Shown here piece by piece: positions 47,420-57,402 of a DNA stretch of 64,000 bases. A program made the position numbers and the translations under genes. The stretch is from Pseudoalteromonas shioyasakiensis (GTDB lineage: Bacteria; Pseudomonadota; Gammaproteobacteria; Enterobacterales; Alteromonadaceae): assembly GCF_024518675.1 (NCBI RefSeq), contig NZ_JANIGL010000002.1, positions 620,001 through 684,000 of the forward strand, written 5' to 3'. The notes below the pieces were generated by a model that worked only from the letters and a program-made list of their open reading frames with translations, had not been told where the DNA came from and did not search any database. Within the stretch, counting starts at the first letter, position 1. Every line of letters begins with the position of its first letter.

Positions 47420-48599
47420 GCTGATAGTCTAGAGGTTTGATGCTGGCTGTAATTTTTAAATCATGATCCTCTGAAGTTAAATCAACGTCTTTTGGTGTTA
47501 TATGATGGTTATGCTTTGCATTGTAAAATATTTTAATTTTCGGCTTAATTGGGTTTTGATGGTTACCCTCAGTGACCAAAGCTAAACGTTCATTAGTTAG
47601 CTTAACAATAGTCCCAACCGGGTGTACGCCTAAACATTTTATAAACCGCTGTACTAATTCACTATCAAATAAATGCTTACTTTCGAGTAAATAGCGTAAA
47701 ACATTAATTGGCTCATCACCTAATTGATGCGGTCTATCAGAGCACATAGCATCATACACATCAACAATAGCCATAATCCTAGCTGGGCGACTTAGTTTCT
47801 CACCGACTACTCCTCGCGGATAACCGCTGCCATCTAAACGTTCATGATGGTTGACTATCATATCAAGCATTAATGGGGTGATCCCCTTTTCACCTTTAAC
47901 TAGGCCTAAGCTTTGCGCGACATGTTTTTTTATTGCCTGCATTTCTAGGTCATTCACGTCCTCAGGCTTAGAAAATATCCCCTGCGGCAACTTAGCTTGT
48001 CCTAAATCATGCAATAATGCACCCATAGCTAGCTCTTGCACTGTTTTTTCTTTATAACCTAAGTATTTAGCAAAAACGGTTACTAAAATCGCGCAATTGG
48101 TCATATGACGCCAGTTATACATATTCTTATCTTTGAGCCGAGTCAGAATAGTCATGGCATTGTGGTTACGAAATACAGAAGCAACAATATCTTTCGCAAT
48201 ATCGTCTAAAAGTGCAATATTCATTTTTAGACCAGAAGTAACATCGCCATATAACCCTTGTAACTTGCGGTTGTGCTGCTCATAACTAACGCTAGCTTTG
48301 GCAAATTCTTGTTCAACTGAAATGGCTTTTTTAACTTTTTTCTTTGTTTTATCTGGTTGCGCTTTTTCTGCGGTGGTGTCAGGTTTTTCCTGGTACTTAG
48401 CAGGAACCCCCACGTCACTTTGGGTAAAGTCTATCAGTAACTCTTGCACACCTTCAGAGACAAGGCGTTGAATAATCGATTTATCGCGGACTAAACCACG
48501 AGTTTTAATTTTTATACTGTCAACGCCCTCATACTGCTTGCTAACACTGTCAACAAACATACCTGGCACAAGCTCGGAAATAGGAAGGTTAATGAGCAT
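47379..48599 (-). CDS. HD-GYP c-di-GMP phosphodiesterase
   Basis: 406 residues: an N-terminal DUF3391-type domain (about 3-130, LPISELVPGMFVDSV) with a Lys-rich linker (83-92), then an HD-GYP domain (about 140-330) with H197-D198 in LLHDLG and HHERLDGSGYP at 251-261. Both motifs are intact, so hydrolysis of c-di-GMP is expected. A C-terminal tail of about 75 residues follows. There is no receiver or membrane segment. No strong ribosome site is seen. It is monocistronic, and its last 41 bp overlap the Cys-rich gene on the other strand. Confidence 0.92.
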   Translation of the reverse strand: MLINLPISELVPGMFVDSVSKQYEGVDSIKIKTRGLVRDKSIIQRLVSEGVQELLIDFTQSDVGVPAKYQEKPDTTAEKAQPDKTKKKVKKAISVEQEFAKASVSYEQHNRKLQGLYGDVTSGLKMNIALLDDIAKDIVASVFRNHNAMTILTRLKDKNMYNWRHMTNCAILVTVFAKYLGYKEKTVQELAMGALLHDLGQAKLPQGIFSKPEDVNDLEMQAIKKHVAQSLGLVKGEKGITPLMLDMIVNHHERLDGSGYPRGVVGEKLSRPARIMAIVDVYDAMCSDRPHQLGDEPINVLRYLLESKHLFDSELVQRFIKCLGVHPVGTIVKLTNERLALVTEGNHQNPIKPKIKIFYNAKHNHHITPKDVDLTSEDHDLKITASIKPLDYQLNLARLLKEHLLV

Positions 48600-48943
48600 A
48601 AATAGAAAAGTTACTTATATTAATAATGGCTTTTTATTATCAACGATCCAGCATAAATGTCTATAACTAATAGCAGGAACAGGAAATAAGTATGAGGTAA
48701 ATTTATGATTACTTGTAGATAGTCTGAGTTTGCGTTTATTTGTGGGTAATGCGAGCTGGTTTTTACCTACGGATAACGCAAGTTGACATTTACACATAGG
48801 GCACGAGTTGGCATTTACTTATGGGGAGCACGAGTTGGCGAGTTTTCAAGATTAAAAACCAACCAACACAAGGGTCAAACGCTTACTCGCTAACTTTACT
48901 CTCGCAAGCTTTACCCTCGCTAACTCCCCCTCGCCACTAAAGC
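48600..48943. other. Intergenic region with degenerate repeats
   Basis: About 340 bases between the HD-GYP start and the rraB stop codon. The left part (48744-48846) holds three to four imperfect units of about 27-30 nt with the core ACGAGTTGGCATTTAC. The right part (48884-48936) holds C-rich units such as CTCGCTAACTTTA and CCCTCGCTAACTCC, whose core is roughly the complement of the left core. No gene or clear terminator. Confidence 0.6.
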
Positions 48944-49279
48944 TTATTCTTGAAAATAAGTACCCCAGCCGTCGTACTCAACACCAGTATCTGCAGCTAG
49001 TTGGGCAAGCTTATCAACGTCTTCCATAATGACGTCTACGTCTAACTCAGCTTCAACAACAATATCAAAACCCCAGATTTTGGCGCCATCTTCTAGCTCT
49101 AACTCAGCAGGCTCTTCAACATCATAGCCTAACTTGAACGCTGCAAGTGCTGCTTGCTCAAGCTTCACAAAGTCCTCACAAACAAAATGATGCTCTACTT
49201 CGTAAAGGATCTCAGGATCAGAGCCATCTTCTAATAAAGAAGTTACGATGTCTTCACTAATTTCACGCCAATTTTCCAT
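48944..49279 (-). CDS. rraB: RraB-family regulator of RNase E
   Basis: 111 residues, strongly acidic. The conserved blocks LLEDGSDPEILYEVEHHF, AFKLGYDVEEPAELELEDG and VEYDGWGTYF match E. coli RraB, but the acidic C-terminal tail of the E. coli protein is missing. RraB binds RNase E and inhibits part of its mRNA turnover. It is translationally coupled to plsC by a TAATG junction (1-nt overlap). Confidence 0.9.
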   Translation of the reverse strand: MENWREISEDIVTSLLEDGSDPEILYEVEHHFVCEDFVKLEQAALAAFKLGYDVEEPAELELEDGAKIWGFDIVVEAELDVDVIMEDVDKLAQLAADTGVEYDGWGTYFQE

Positions 49280-49992
49280 TACTTTTCTCTCACTTGCGCA
49301 TCTAATTCGGATATTCTAGCTGCCATTATAGCGTGAATACGGCTTGCGTGCTCACGTGCACTTAGTTCTTTATCTAGGTGCTGTGGTGCTAACATGTCAA
49401 TGTATATTGTACCATTGTCCCAACGGTTTAGCTTAATGGTTTTCTCTGTGGTGCTCATACATACAGGTATTACAGGGACTTGTGCATTTAGCGCTGTGTG
49501 AAAAGCTCCTGTTTTAAATGGCAATAAACCACGCCCGTAGCTGCGTGTACCTTCTGGAAACATCCACACAGATAAACCATTTTGCTTAATTTTCTCAGCC
49601 GCTTTTGAAATAGTGCCCGCAGCTTTTGAACGATTAGTCCTATCAATGAGAATATTGCCTGATAACCAATAAAGCTGGCCAAAGAACGGGATCCACTTTA
49701 GGCTTTTTTTACCCAAACTAACGCAGTTTTCGGGCACAGCCGCTGGTAATGTAAAAAGGTCATAATTATTTTGATGATTTGCTAAATAAACGGCTGGGCC
49801 AGCATTACTCACATCACTGTGGCGTGTAATGACAAGTTTAACTCCGAGCATTTTAGCTACAGAGCCAAACCAGCTGGCAATGATATGTACATTATTTTTA
49901 TGAAATGGTTTTATTAAACATAAAATTAAACCGCATAAACAGCTCAGCAAAATAAACAAAGCCATGATTAAGATACGAATAAAAGCTAGCAA
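49279..49992 (-). CDS. plsC: 1-acyl-sn-glycerol-3-phosphate acyltransferase
   Basis: 237 residues with an N-terminal TM region (about 5-28), the acyltransferase box NHQNNYD (HX4D) near residue 72, and FPEGTRSYGRGLLPFKTG. It acylates lysophosphatidic acid to phosphatidic acid at the inner membrane. The start is TTG at 49992, supported by GGAG with about 7-nt spacing; an internal ATG at 49965 is the alternative. It lies downstream of parC as in E. coli but behind a terminator, and upstream of rraB. Confidence 0.9.
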   Translation of the reverse strand: MLAFIRILIMALFILLSCLCGLILCLIKPFHKNNVHIIASWFGSVAKMLGVKLVITRHSDVSNAGPAVYLANHQNNYDLFTLPAAVPENCVSLGKKSLKWIPFFGQLYWLSGNILIDRTNRSKAAGTISKAAEKIKQNGLSVWMFPEGTRSYGRGLLPFKTGAFHTALNAQVPVIPVCMSTTEKTIKLNRWDNGTIYIDMLAPQHLDKELSAREHASRIHAIMAARISELDAQVREK

Positions 49993-50100
49993 AAAGACTC
50001 TCCAATAATTAAAGCGCGGGCATTATAGCGTTATTTTAGCTGCTAAACGAGAGTTTAGCGCACACATGTAAGCTTAAATTTATTTATCCTTTAAAAACAA

Positions 50101-50123
50101 ACGGCCTGCATTTAGCAGGCCGT
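50101..50123 (-). terminator. Intrinsic terminator of the topoisomerase IV operon
   Basis: ACGGCCTGC (50101-50109), a 5-nt loop and GCAGGCCGT (50115-50123). On the minus strand TTGTTTTT follows. It lies 27 nt past the parC stop. Confidence 0.88.
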
Positions 50124-50150
50124 TAATTTTCGTTTTAAAACGCGTTTAAG

Positions 50151-52445
50151 TTATTCCTCAGGCTGTATTGAATCACTTATATCATCACTCGGGGTGAGTT
50201 CAACTTCAGCCTCATCAACACGCTGTAAGCCACGAGGTAACTTATTACCGCGGCGTCCACGTTCACCATGATAATGCTCTAAGTCACTCGGTTTGAGAGT
50301 TAGCTTACGTTTCCCTGCATGCAAAGTGACACTTGAGCCTTGCGGAACAACCGCCAGTACTTTTACAAACTCCTCACGAGCTTGCACTTTTGCGCTAGGA
50401 ATCGAAATAATCTTATTCCCTTTACCTTTACTAAGTTTAGGTAAGTCTCGTAGTGGGAAAAGCAACATACGCCCTTCATTTGAAATAGCCATGCAGTAAT
50501 CTGTCGCTACATCATTTACTCGCACAGGTGCAATTAACTGCCCGCCTTTAGGTACACTTACTAACGCTTTACCATTTTTGTTTTTACTAACCAAATCAAC
50601 AAAATCAGTGATAAAACCATAACCTGCATCTGATGCCATCAGAAGAACTTGCTTGTCTTCTGCCATAACAACATGTTCAAAATTCGCGCCCGCGCTAAGA
50701 TTAAAACGCCCCGTCATTGGCTCACCTTGGCTTCTAGCTGAAGGTAAACCATGCGCGTCAGTGGCAAACGCTCGACCTGTTGAGTCTAAGAATACAGCAG
50801 GTTGGTTACTTCGCCCTCGGGCTGACGCTTTATATTCATCACCGGCTCTATAATTTAAACCTTCAACGTCTAGATCATGGCCTTTACCAACTCGCGCCCA
50901 GCCTTTTTCTGAAAGTACAACAGTAACTGATTCTGATGGTATTAGGTCTTTTTCACTTAATGCTTTTGCTTCTATGCGCTCAACTACAGGTGAGCGGCGA
51001 TCATCACCGTACAGTTCAGCGGCTTCTTGAATTTCTTTTTTCAATAACGTCGACATACGACGCTCTGAGCCAAGAGTTTGCTCAAGCTTGTCACGTTCTT
51101 TTGCTAATTCATCTTGCTCGCCACGGATTTTAAACTCTTCAAGTTTTGCTAGGTGGCGTAACTTAAGCTCTAAAATAGCTTCAGCTTGAATATCTGTAAT
51201 ACCAAAGCGCTCCATTAACACCGGCTTTGGTTTATCTTCAGTACGAATGATTTCGATGACTTCATCTATATTTAAAAAGGCAGCTAATAAACCTTCTAAA
51301 ATATGTAAGCGTGCGAGCACTTTATCTAAACGATACTGTAGGCGACGGCGTACCGTTTCACGACGAAACATCAACCACTCAGTTAATATACTGCGTAAAT
51401 CTTTAACTTGCGGACGACCATCTAGGCCAAGCATATTTAAGTTTACACGGTAGTTTTTTTCCAGATCGGTGGTGGCAAATAAATGCGCCATTAAAGGCTC
51501 GACTTTAATGCGATTAGAGCGCGGAATAATGACAATGCGTGTTGGGTTTTCGTGATCAGATTCATCACGTAAGTCCGCAACCATTGGCAGCTTTTTAGCA
51601 TTCATTTGCGCTGCAATTTGCTCTAATACTTTGCTACCTGAACATTGATGCGGTAAAGCGGTAATAACGATATCGCCTTGCTCTTGTGTATAAACAGCGC
51701 GCATTTTTATAGAACCGCGACCAGTCTGATAAATTTTCTGGATATCAGCTTTAGGGGTAATTATTTCAGCGTCAGTTGGGTAATCTGGCGCATGCACAAG
51801 CTCAAGCAACTCACCCAGTTCTGTTTTTGGTTTATCAAGCAATAAACAACACGCACTGGCAACTTCACGGACATTATGCGGCGGAATGTCGGTTGCCATA
51901 CCAACGGCAATACCCGTGATGCCATTTAATAAAATGTGGGGTAATCGGGCCGGCAAGACTTGTGGTTCATCCATGGTGCCATCAAAGTTAGGCGTCCAAT
52001 CAACCGTACCTTGACCAAGTTCTTTCAGCAGAACTTCAGAGAATTTAGATAAACGAGCTTCAGTATAACGCATTGCAGCAAATGACTTAGGATCATCCGC
52101 CGCGCCCCAGTTACCTTGACCATCCACTAAAGGGTAACGATAAGAGAAAGGTTGTGCCATTAGCACCATGGCTTCATAACATGCGCTATCACCATGTGGG
52201 TGGTATTTACCTAGCACATCACCCACGGTACGGGCAGACTTTTTGTATTTAGCCGCAGCTGAGAGCCCAAGTTCGCTCATCGCGTAAATAATACGACGCT
52301 GTACGGGCTTTAAGCCATCACCAATATGGGGTAATGCCCTATCCATGATTACATACATGGAATAATTCAAATAGGCGTCTTCAGTAAAACGCCCCATTGT
52401 TTGTTGCTCAATTCCTTGCATCAGCAAGGTATCTGTATCACTCAT
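50151..52445 (-). CDS. parC: DNA topoisomerase IV subunit A
   Basis: 764 residues from the ATG at 52445; a TTG one codon upstream is also possible. The type IIA topoisomerase core has the catalytic Tyr in [13 protein letters not shown], the quinolone-pocket block [15 protein letters not shown] with the drug-sensitive Ser and Glu, and the conserved [11 protein letters not shown]. The C-terminal beta-pinwheel ends [14 protein letters not shown]. With ParE it unlinks daughter chromosomes. It is the last gene of a long operon, starting 10 nt after the sugar-dehydrogenase gene. Confidence 0.97.
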   Translation of the reverse strand: MSDTDTLLMQGIEQQTMGRFTEDAYLNYSMYVIMDRALPHIGDGLKPVQRRIIYAMSELGLSAAAKYKKSARTVGDVLGKYHPHGDSACYEAMVLMAQPFSYRYPLVDGQGNWGAADDPKSFAAMRYTEARLSKFSEVLLKELGQGTVDWTPNFDGTMDEPQVLPARLPHILLNGITGIAVGMATDIPPHNVREVASACCLLLDKPKTELGELLELVHAPDYPTDAEIITPKADIQKIYQTGRGSIKMRAVYTQEQGDIVITALPHQCSGSKVLEQIAAQMNAKKLPMVADLRDESDHENPTRIVIIPRSNRIKVEPLMAHLFATTDLEKNYRVNLNMLGLDGRPQVKDLRSILTEWLMFRRETVRRRLQYRLDKVLARLHILEGLLAAFLNIDEVIEIIRTEDKPKPVLMERFGITDIQAEAILELKLRHLAKLEEFKIRGEQDELAKERDKLEQTLGSERRMSTLLKKEIQEAAELYGDDRRSPVVERIEAKALSEKDLIPSESVTVVLSEKGWARVGKGHDLDVEGLNYRAGDEYKASARGRSNQPAVFLDSTGRAFATDAHGLPSARSQGEPMTGRFNLSAGANFEHVVMAEDKQVLLMASDAGYGFITDFVDLVSKNKNGKALVSVPKGGQLIAPVRVNDVATDYCMAISNEGRMLLFPLRDLPKLSKGKGNKIISIPSAKVQAREEFVKVLAVVPQGSSVTLHAGKRKLTLKPSDLEHYHGERGRRGNKLPRGLQRVDEAEVELTPSDDISDSIQPEE

Positions 52446-52455
52446 CAAAGCCTAC

Positions 52456-53550
52456 CTAATTTTTTTTATAGCTTACACGGTAGATCACATTGGCGTAATC
52501 ATCAGAGATCAATAAGCTGCCATCGGCAAGTTCTGCAAACGCAACCGGCCGACCCAATGTTTCTTCGTTTTTCATAAAGCCCGTTATAAACGGCGTGTAC
52601 TTTATCACACGTCCTTGCTCAATAGTGGCGACAGCCACTTTATATCCTGACTTTTTACTACGATTCCATGATCCATGCTCAGCAACAAACAGTTGCTGTT
52701 TATAGTTTGCAGGAAATTGCTTACCGTTATAAAAATGAATACCCAATGGAGCGACGTGAGCGCCTAACGCTAATGCCGGTGCGCTGTAATCTGCGGTGCT
52801 TTTCCCCTTACCAAACTCAGGGTCTAAAATAGCGCCAGCATGAACATAAGGAAAACCAAAATGCTCACCCTCACGGGTTAAACGGTTTAACTCATCCGGT
52901 GGTATATCATCCCCCATCATATCGCGACCATTATCACTAAACCACATTGTTTCTGTGCTTGGGTGAAAATCAAAGCCAACTGAATTGCGAACACCTTTGG
53001 CAAGTGTGGTGAGCTGTTTAGTTTTCACATCAAGGGCAAAGATTCGACCAAAACGTTCATCTTCGCCGCAGATATTACAAGGAACACCAACCGGAATAAT
53101 TAGCTCTCCTGTTGGAGCAAAACGCAAAAACTTCCAACCATGGTGACGCTCTGTTGGTAATGCATCATACACAACCTCGTATTTTGGTGCTTTGAGATGT
53201 TTATCTATGTCTCTAAAGCGAATAATACGGTGCACTTCACCAACGTATAAGTCATTATCTTTAATCGCAAGACCTGAGGGCATAGTTAAGCCACTGGCAA
53301 CCAAAATTTGTTTGTCAGCAACGCCATCACTATTATGATCAATTAACGCATAAACATTGCCAGCTTTACGCGAGCCTACATAAACAATGCCTTTTTTAGA
53401 CACCGCAAGTTGCCGCGCATTTTCAACATTATCAGCAAAAACACTTACCTTAAAGCCTTCCACAACACTCAGCTGTTTGAGTATCTCATTGGCAAAAGCC
53501 GGTGTGCTTAGCAATCCGAGCGTAAGAATCGATACTAGTAATTTATTCAT
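52456..53550 (-). CDS. Periplasmic PQQ-type sugar dehydrogenase (sorbosone/glucose dehydrogenase fold)
   Basis: 364 residues with a signal peptide (MNKLLVSILTLGLLSTPAFA). The rest is a six-bladed beta propeller of the soluble glucose/L-sorbosone dehydrogenase family: LPTERHHGWKFLRF (catalytic His), VPCNICGEDERFGRIFALD, RNSVGFDFHPST, WFSDNGRDMMGDDIPPDELN (Ca/PQQ site) and VAEHGSWNRSKKSGY. The true substrate is not predictable. It overlaps the GGDEF gene upstream by 8 bp and ends 10 nt before parC. Confidence 0.85.
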   Translation of the reverse strand: MNKLLVSILTLGLLSTPAFANEILKQLSVVEGFKVSVFADNVENARQLAVSKKGIVYVGSRKAGNVYALIDHNSDGVADKQILVASGLTMPSGLAIKDNDLYVGEVHRIIRFRDIDKHLKAPKYEVVYDALPTERHHGWKFLRFAPTGELIIPVGVPCNICGEDERFGRIFALDVKTKQLTTLAKGVRNSVGFDFHPSTETMWFSDNGRDMMGDDIPPDELNRLTREGEHFGFPYVHAGAILDPEFGKGKSTADYSAPALALGAHVAPLGIHFYNGKQFPANYKQQLFVAEHGSWNRSKKSGYKVAVATIEQGRVIKYTPFITGFMKNEETLGRPVAFAELADGSLLISDDYANVIYRVSYKKN

Positions 53551-55432
53551 AAATTTCTACTCTATTTCGGCCATTTTCTTTAGCAGTATATAAGGCTTTG
53601 TCTGCTTGCTTTAGTAAATCTTTAAATGTGTTCGTTTGTGTACTTTTTTGCGTCACCCCTAAACTAGCTGTGACTTTAATGATATGTTGTTCACTGTTTA
53701 TTTGCGCTTTTTCAATCGCACTTTTAATTCGATAAGCTATTTCTGTCGCCTCAACTTGATCCGTATCAACCAATACAACTAGAAACTCTTCACCACCAAT
53801 ACGCCCTAAGAAATCATGTTCACGAATAGCCTGCTGGGCCACGGTAACAATGGTTTTTAGCACGAGATCACCTGCAGGGTGTCCGTAATTGTCATTCACT
53901 TTTTTAAAGTGGTCTAAGTCAAAACTGATTAGTGCAAATCGATTACAACCTGGTTTTAGTTCTAACCATTGTTGCTCAGCAAAATCCATCACTTTTCGTC
54001 TATTTGCCACGCCTGTTAAATAATCAGTGTTAGCGAGTACAGTAAACTTCCGTTTCAATCGATACTGTCGCCATGCAAAAATAAGTAACACCAACGCTAA
54101 CATTAATACGCTAAATATCAGGCTATGGTGTAACGCTTGTTCTTGCTTTATTTCTAGCAAAGCAAACTCATTAAGTTCTTTATCTTTTTCTAGCAACTGC
54201 TTCTCTAACTCCAATTTTTTAACATCAAACTGGGCTTTACTCTGAGACCGAAACAGCTCTCGTATATAATTATAATGTTGCTCATTAAGCGTAATATATG
54301 ATTGATATTCCTGAGTGGCTCGTTCAAAATCGCTTTTTTTTATAGATATTTTCGCTTTTAATTTTTTTAACCGTAGTAACAAAGTGACCGTATTTTCAGC
54401 TGGGACATTACTCAAAATCTTATTGATTTTCGCAACTGTTTGGCTGGCTTGTTCAAGTTTTAATTGCGTTAATTCAATCTCAGCTTGAATTAATAAATGG
54501 TCTATCTTCTTATAGACATCTTCAATACCGGCCACAAACTGATTACTTAAATTTAAAAACTTAACACTTTGTTCAATATTACCTAATTGTAAATACGCTT
54601 GTGTGAGAGTGATATATGCATAATAGTTAAATTTTGGGCTGGATGAATCTGACTTTGCATTAATCTTTAAAATTTGCTCAGCATTAAAAATAACGTCTGA
54701 ATTACGTGAAAGTTTTAAATAAATTTTAGCTAGATGATAATAAGAAACCATCATATCAAACGATAAGTTTTTACTACTAAAATAAGACAGTGCTTTTTTT
54801 TGCAGTTCAATTGCTTTATCAAAATCATATAAAGCTTCATAAGATTGTGACATTGTAGATTCGATATAAGCAAGCTGAAGGTCATCGCCACTTTGAAGAA
54901 ATACTTTGTAGGCTTTATAATAATAATTTTTCGCTTTACTCTCGTTGTGATTACTAACATGGTAGTTAGCAAAAGCAGCGTATAGATTACCTTTCGTCTT
55001 ATCATCTAACAGCGGTATTTTTTCTTTAGCTTTTTCTAATTCAGCTAAAGCTAACTTATACTCCCCTTGCAGCAAATATATATCTGATTTTACAATAAAA
55101 TAGCTAACTGCTGAAGTCTCATCAAGTAACTCATGGTGCTCTTGTATTTGTTTAACTAATACAAGCGCTTTATTCATATCACTATTAAGTAGATAGTTTT
55201 CAGCAAGCATGACTTGTAACTTAATACGTTGAACCTCAGTTAACGTTAATGAGTTATCCTTTAGTATTTTATTAAGATATGTAACAGCAAGAGTTGGGCT
55301 CTCAATGCTTTTCTCTTCGGCAATTGCCAGCCTTTTCTCTAACCATTGCTGCTCAACTGAAGTATTCGCATTAGCTGCGCTAAAAAACACTGCTAATACG
55401 AAGCTAAAAAAATAGCGGTTTAGAAAAGCCAT
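53543..55432 (-). CDS. Periplasmic TPR sensor - diguanylate cyclase
   Basis: 629 residues from the ATG at 55432 (MAFLNRYFFSFVLAVFFSA), which starts a clean signal peptide; a TTG two codons upstream is the alternative. About 380 residues of TPR-like helical repeats follow, then a coil, one TM helix (about 435-455, HSLIFSVLMLALVLLIFAW) and a cytoplasmic GGDEF domain with GGEEF at 546-550 and an RxxD inhibitory site (REHD) at 537-540. It should sense a periplasmic signal and make c-di-GMP. It sits between parE (47 nt) and the sugar-dehydrogenase gene (8-bp overlap). Confidence 0.92.
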   Translation of the reverse strand: MAFLNRYFFSFVLAVFFSAANANTSVEQQWLEKRLAIAEEKSIESPTLAVTYLNKILKDNSLTLTEVQRIKLQVMLAENYLLNSDMNKALVLVKQIQEHHELLDETSAVSYFIVKSDIYLLQGEYKLALAELEKAKEKIPLLDDKTKGNLYAAFANYHVSNHNESKAKNYYYKAYKVFLQSGDDLQLAYIESTMSQSYEALYDFDKAIELQKKALSYFSSKNLSFDMMVSYYHLAKIYLKLSRNSDVIFNAEQILKINAKSDSSSPKFNYYAYITLTQAYLQLGNIEQSVKFLNLSNQFVAGIEDVYKKIDHLLIQAEIELTQLKLEQASQTVAKINKILSNVPAENTVTLLLRLKKLKAKISIKKSDFERATQEYQSYITLNEQHYNYIRELFRSQSKAQFDVKKLELEKQLLEKDKELNEFALLEIKQEQALHHSLIFSVLMLALVLLIFAWRQYRLKRKFTVLANTDYLTGVANRRKVMDFAEQQWLELKPGCNRFALISFDLDHFKKVNDNYGHPAGDLVLKTIVTVAQQAIREHDFLGRIGGEEFLVVLVDTDQVEATEIAYRIKSAIEKAQINSEQHIIKVTASLGVTQKSTQTNTFKDLLKQADKALYTAKENGRNRVEIYE

Positions 55433-55479
55433 TAACAAAGCCTACCAAGTTGAGGGTGCATAAGTTACTTCCTTTGTAG

Positions 55480-57369
55480 TTATACTTGAGCGCGGTTCCC
55501 GTGATCTTCTAACCACTGACGGCGATCAGAAGAACGCTTTTTAGCAAGCAACATATCCATCATTTCAATGGTGTGCTGCTCCTCATCTAATGTTAATTGC
55601 ACTAAGCGACGGGTATTAGGATCCATCGTCGTTTCACGCAACTGCAACGGATTCATTTCACCCAACCCTTTGAATCGTTGTACGTTTACTTTACCGCGTT
55701 TTTTCTCAGCCTCTATGCGAGCCAAAATACCTGACTTTTCATCTTCATCAAGTGCGTAGTAAACGTCTTTACCAATATCGATTCTAAATAACGGTGGCAT
55801 AGCCACATAAACATGCCCTTCTTTTACCAAGGTAGGAAAGTGGCGAACAAACAAGGCACATAATAAGGTAGCAATGTGTAAACCATCCGAGTCAGCATCC
55901 GCTAAAATACAAATTTTATTATAGCGAAGACCGGATAAATCATTAGAGTCAGGGTCTATTCCCAACGCAACAGAAATATCATGCACTTCTTGAGAAGCGA
56001 GTATTTGCCCTGACTCAACTTCCCATGTATTTAAGATTTTACCGCGCAGTGGCATGATAGCCTGAAAATCTCTATCACGGGCTTGCTTAGCAGAGCCCCC
56101 AGCAGAATCACCTTCCACTAAAAACAGCTCGGTACGATCATTATCAGCGGCGCTACAATCTGTTAATTTACCTGGTAATGCAGGCCCTGCAGTTACTCTT
56201 TTACGTACAACTTTTTTAGCAGCTCGAAGACGACGCTGCGCGTTAGAAATACACAGTTCAGATAAAAGCTCTGCAATTTCAGTGTGCTCATTTAACCATA
56301 AACTAAACGCATCTTTTACCACCCCCGAGACAAAAGCAGAGCAAGAGCGAGAGGAAAGTTTCTCTTTCGTTTGTCCTGCGAATTGGGGGTCTTGCATTTT
56401 TACTGATAACACGTAGCTACAACGCTCCCAAATATCATCAGGGGTTAATTTTACGCCTCGTGGTAGTAGGTTTCTAAATTCACAAAATTCGCGCATTGCT
56501 TCTAATAAGCCTTGGCGTAAACCATTTACATGGGTACCACCTTGCGCTGTTGGTATTAAGTTAACGTAGCTTTCAGCTATAGATTCACCGCCTTCTGGTA
56601 ACCAAACAACAGCCCAATCAGCGCCTTCAGTCGAGCTTGAAAACTCCCCTGTAAAGGGTTCTTTGGGCAGTACTTCATAACCTTTAACGGCTTCATTTAA
56701 ATAGTCACGTAAGCCAGTTTCGTAGTACCACTCTTGCGTTTCTTTAGTTTGTTTATTGATAAACTTAATGCGTAAACCAGGGCACAATACCGCTTTGGCT
56801 TTTAATAGATGATGCAACTTAGTCAGTGAGAAATTAGCGGAATCAAAATAGCTAGCATCTGGCCAAAAACGTACCGTGGTGCCGGTATTACGTTTGCCAA
56901 CAGTACCAATAACATTTAAGTCTTCAACTTTATCGCCATTTTCAAACGCCATCATAAATTGCTGGGCATCTCGGCGTACCAATACTTCCACCCGGGTTGA
57001 TAATGCATTTACAACTGAAATACCCACACCATGAAGGCCACCTGAGAATTGATAGTTTTTATTTGAAAACTTACCACCGGCATGTAACTTTGTAAAAATC
57101 AACTCCACCCCTGGAATGCCTTCTTCTGGGTGGATATCAATTGGCATGCCACGACCGTCATCGCTTACTTCTAGCGAGTTATCTTCATGGAGTATGACGT
57201 CAATTTTACTAGCATGTCCGGCCATAGCCTCATCGACACTATTATCGATAACTTCTTGGCCTAAATGATTTGGCCGCGTAGTATCAGTGTACATACCTGG
57301 GCGGCGTTTTACTGGTTCTAAACCATTTAAGACTTCAATGGCTTCGGCGTTATAATTTTGCTGACTCAT
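55480..57369 (-). CDS. parE: DNA topoisomerase IV subunit B
   Basis: 629 residues (E. coli 630). GHKL ATPase with QEVIDNSVDEAMAGHA and DDGRGMPIDIHP, then GGLHGVGISVVNALS, a transducer domain, and the TOPRIM motifs EGDSAGGSAKQARDRDFQAI and LADADSDGLHIATLL. It supplies ATP-driven strand passage to ParC. It is in the middle of the nudF-to-parC operon, 33 nt after yqiA. Confidence 0.97.
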   Translation of the reverse strand: MSQQNYNAEAIEVLNGLEPVKRRPGMYTDTTRPNHLGQEVIDNSVDEAMAGHASKIDVILHEDNSLEVSDDGRGMPIDIHPEEGIPGVELIFTKLHAGGKFSNKNYQFSGGLHGVGISVVNALSTRVEVLVRRDAQQFMMAFENGDKVEDLNVIGTVGKRNTGTTVRFWPDASYFDSANFSLTKLHHLLKAKAVLCPGLRIKFINKQTKETQEWYYETGLRDYLNEAVKGYEVLPKEPFTGEFSSSTEGADWAVVWLPEGGESIAESYVNLIPTAQGGTHVNGLRQGLLEAMREFCEFRNLLPRGVKLTPDDIWERCSYVLSVKMQDPQFAGQTKEKLSSRSCSAFVSGVVKDAFSLWLNEHTEIAELLSELCISNAQRRLRAAKKVVRKRVTAGPALPGKLTDCSAADNDRTELFLVEGDSAGGSAKQARDRDFQAIMPLRGKILNTWEVESGQILASQEVHDISVALGIDPDSNDLSGLRYNKICILADADSDGLHIATLLCALFVRHFPTLVKEGHVYVAMPPLFRIDIGKDVYYALDEDEKSGILARIEAEKKRGKVNVQRFKGLGEMNPLQLRETTMDPNTRRLVQLTLDEEQHTIEMMDMLLAKKRSSDRRQWLEDHGNRAQV

Positions 57370-57402
57370 AGTTTTTATCTTTTTTATGCGCTTAGCTAAG
57401 TT

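Noticed and set aside
52456..55432. The GGDEF/dehydrogenase pair considered as a recent mobile insertion
   Set aside because: No flanking repeats, transposase or obvious change in base composition is visible. The tight overlaps look like an old operon.
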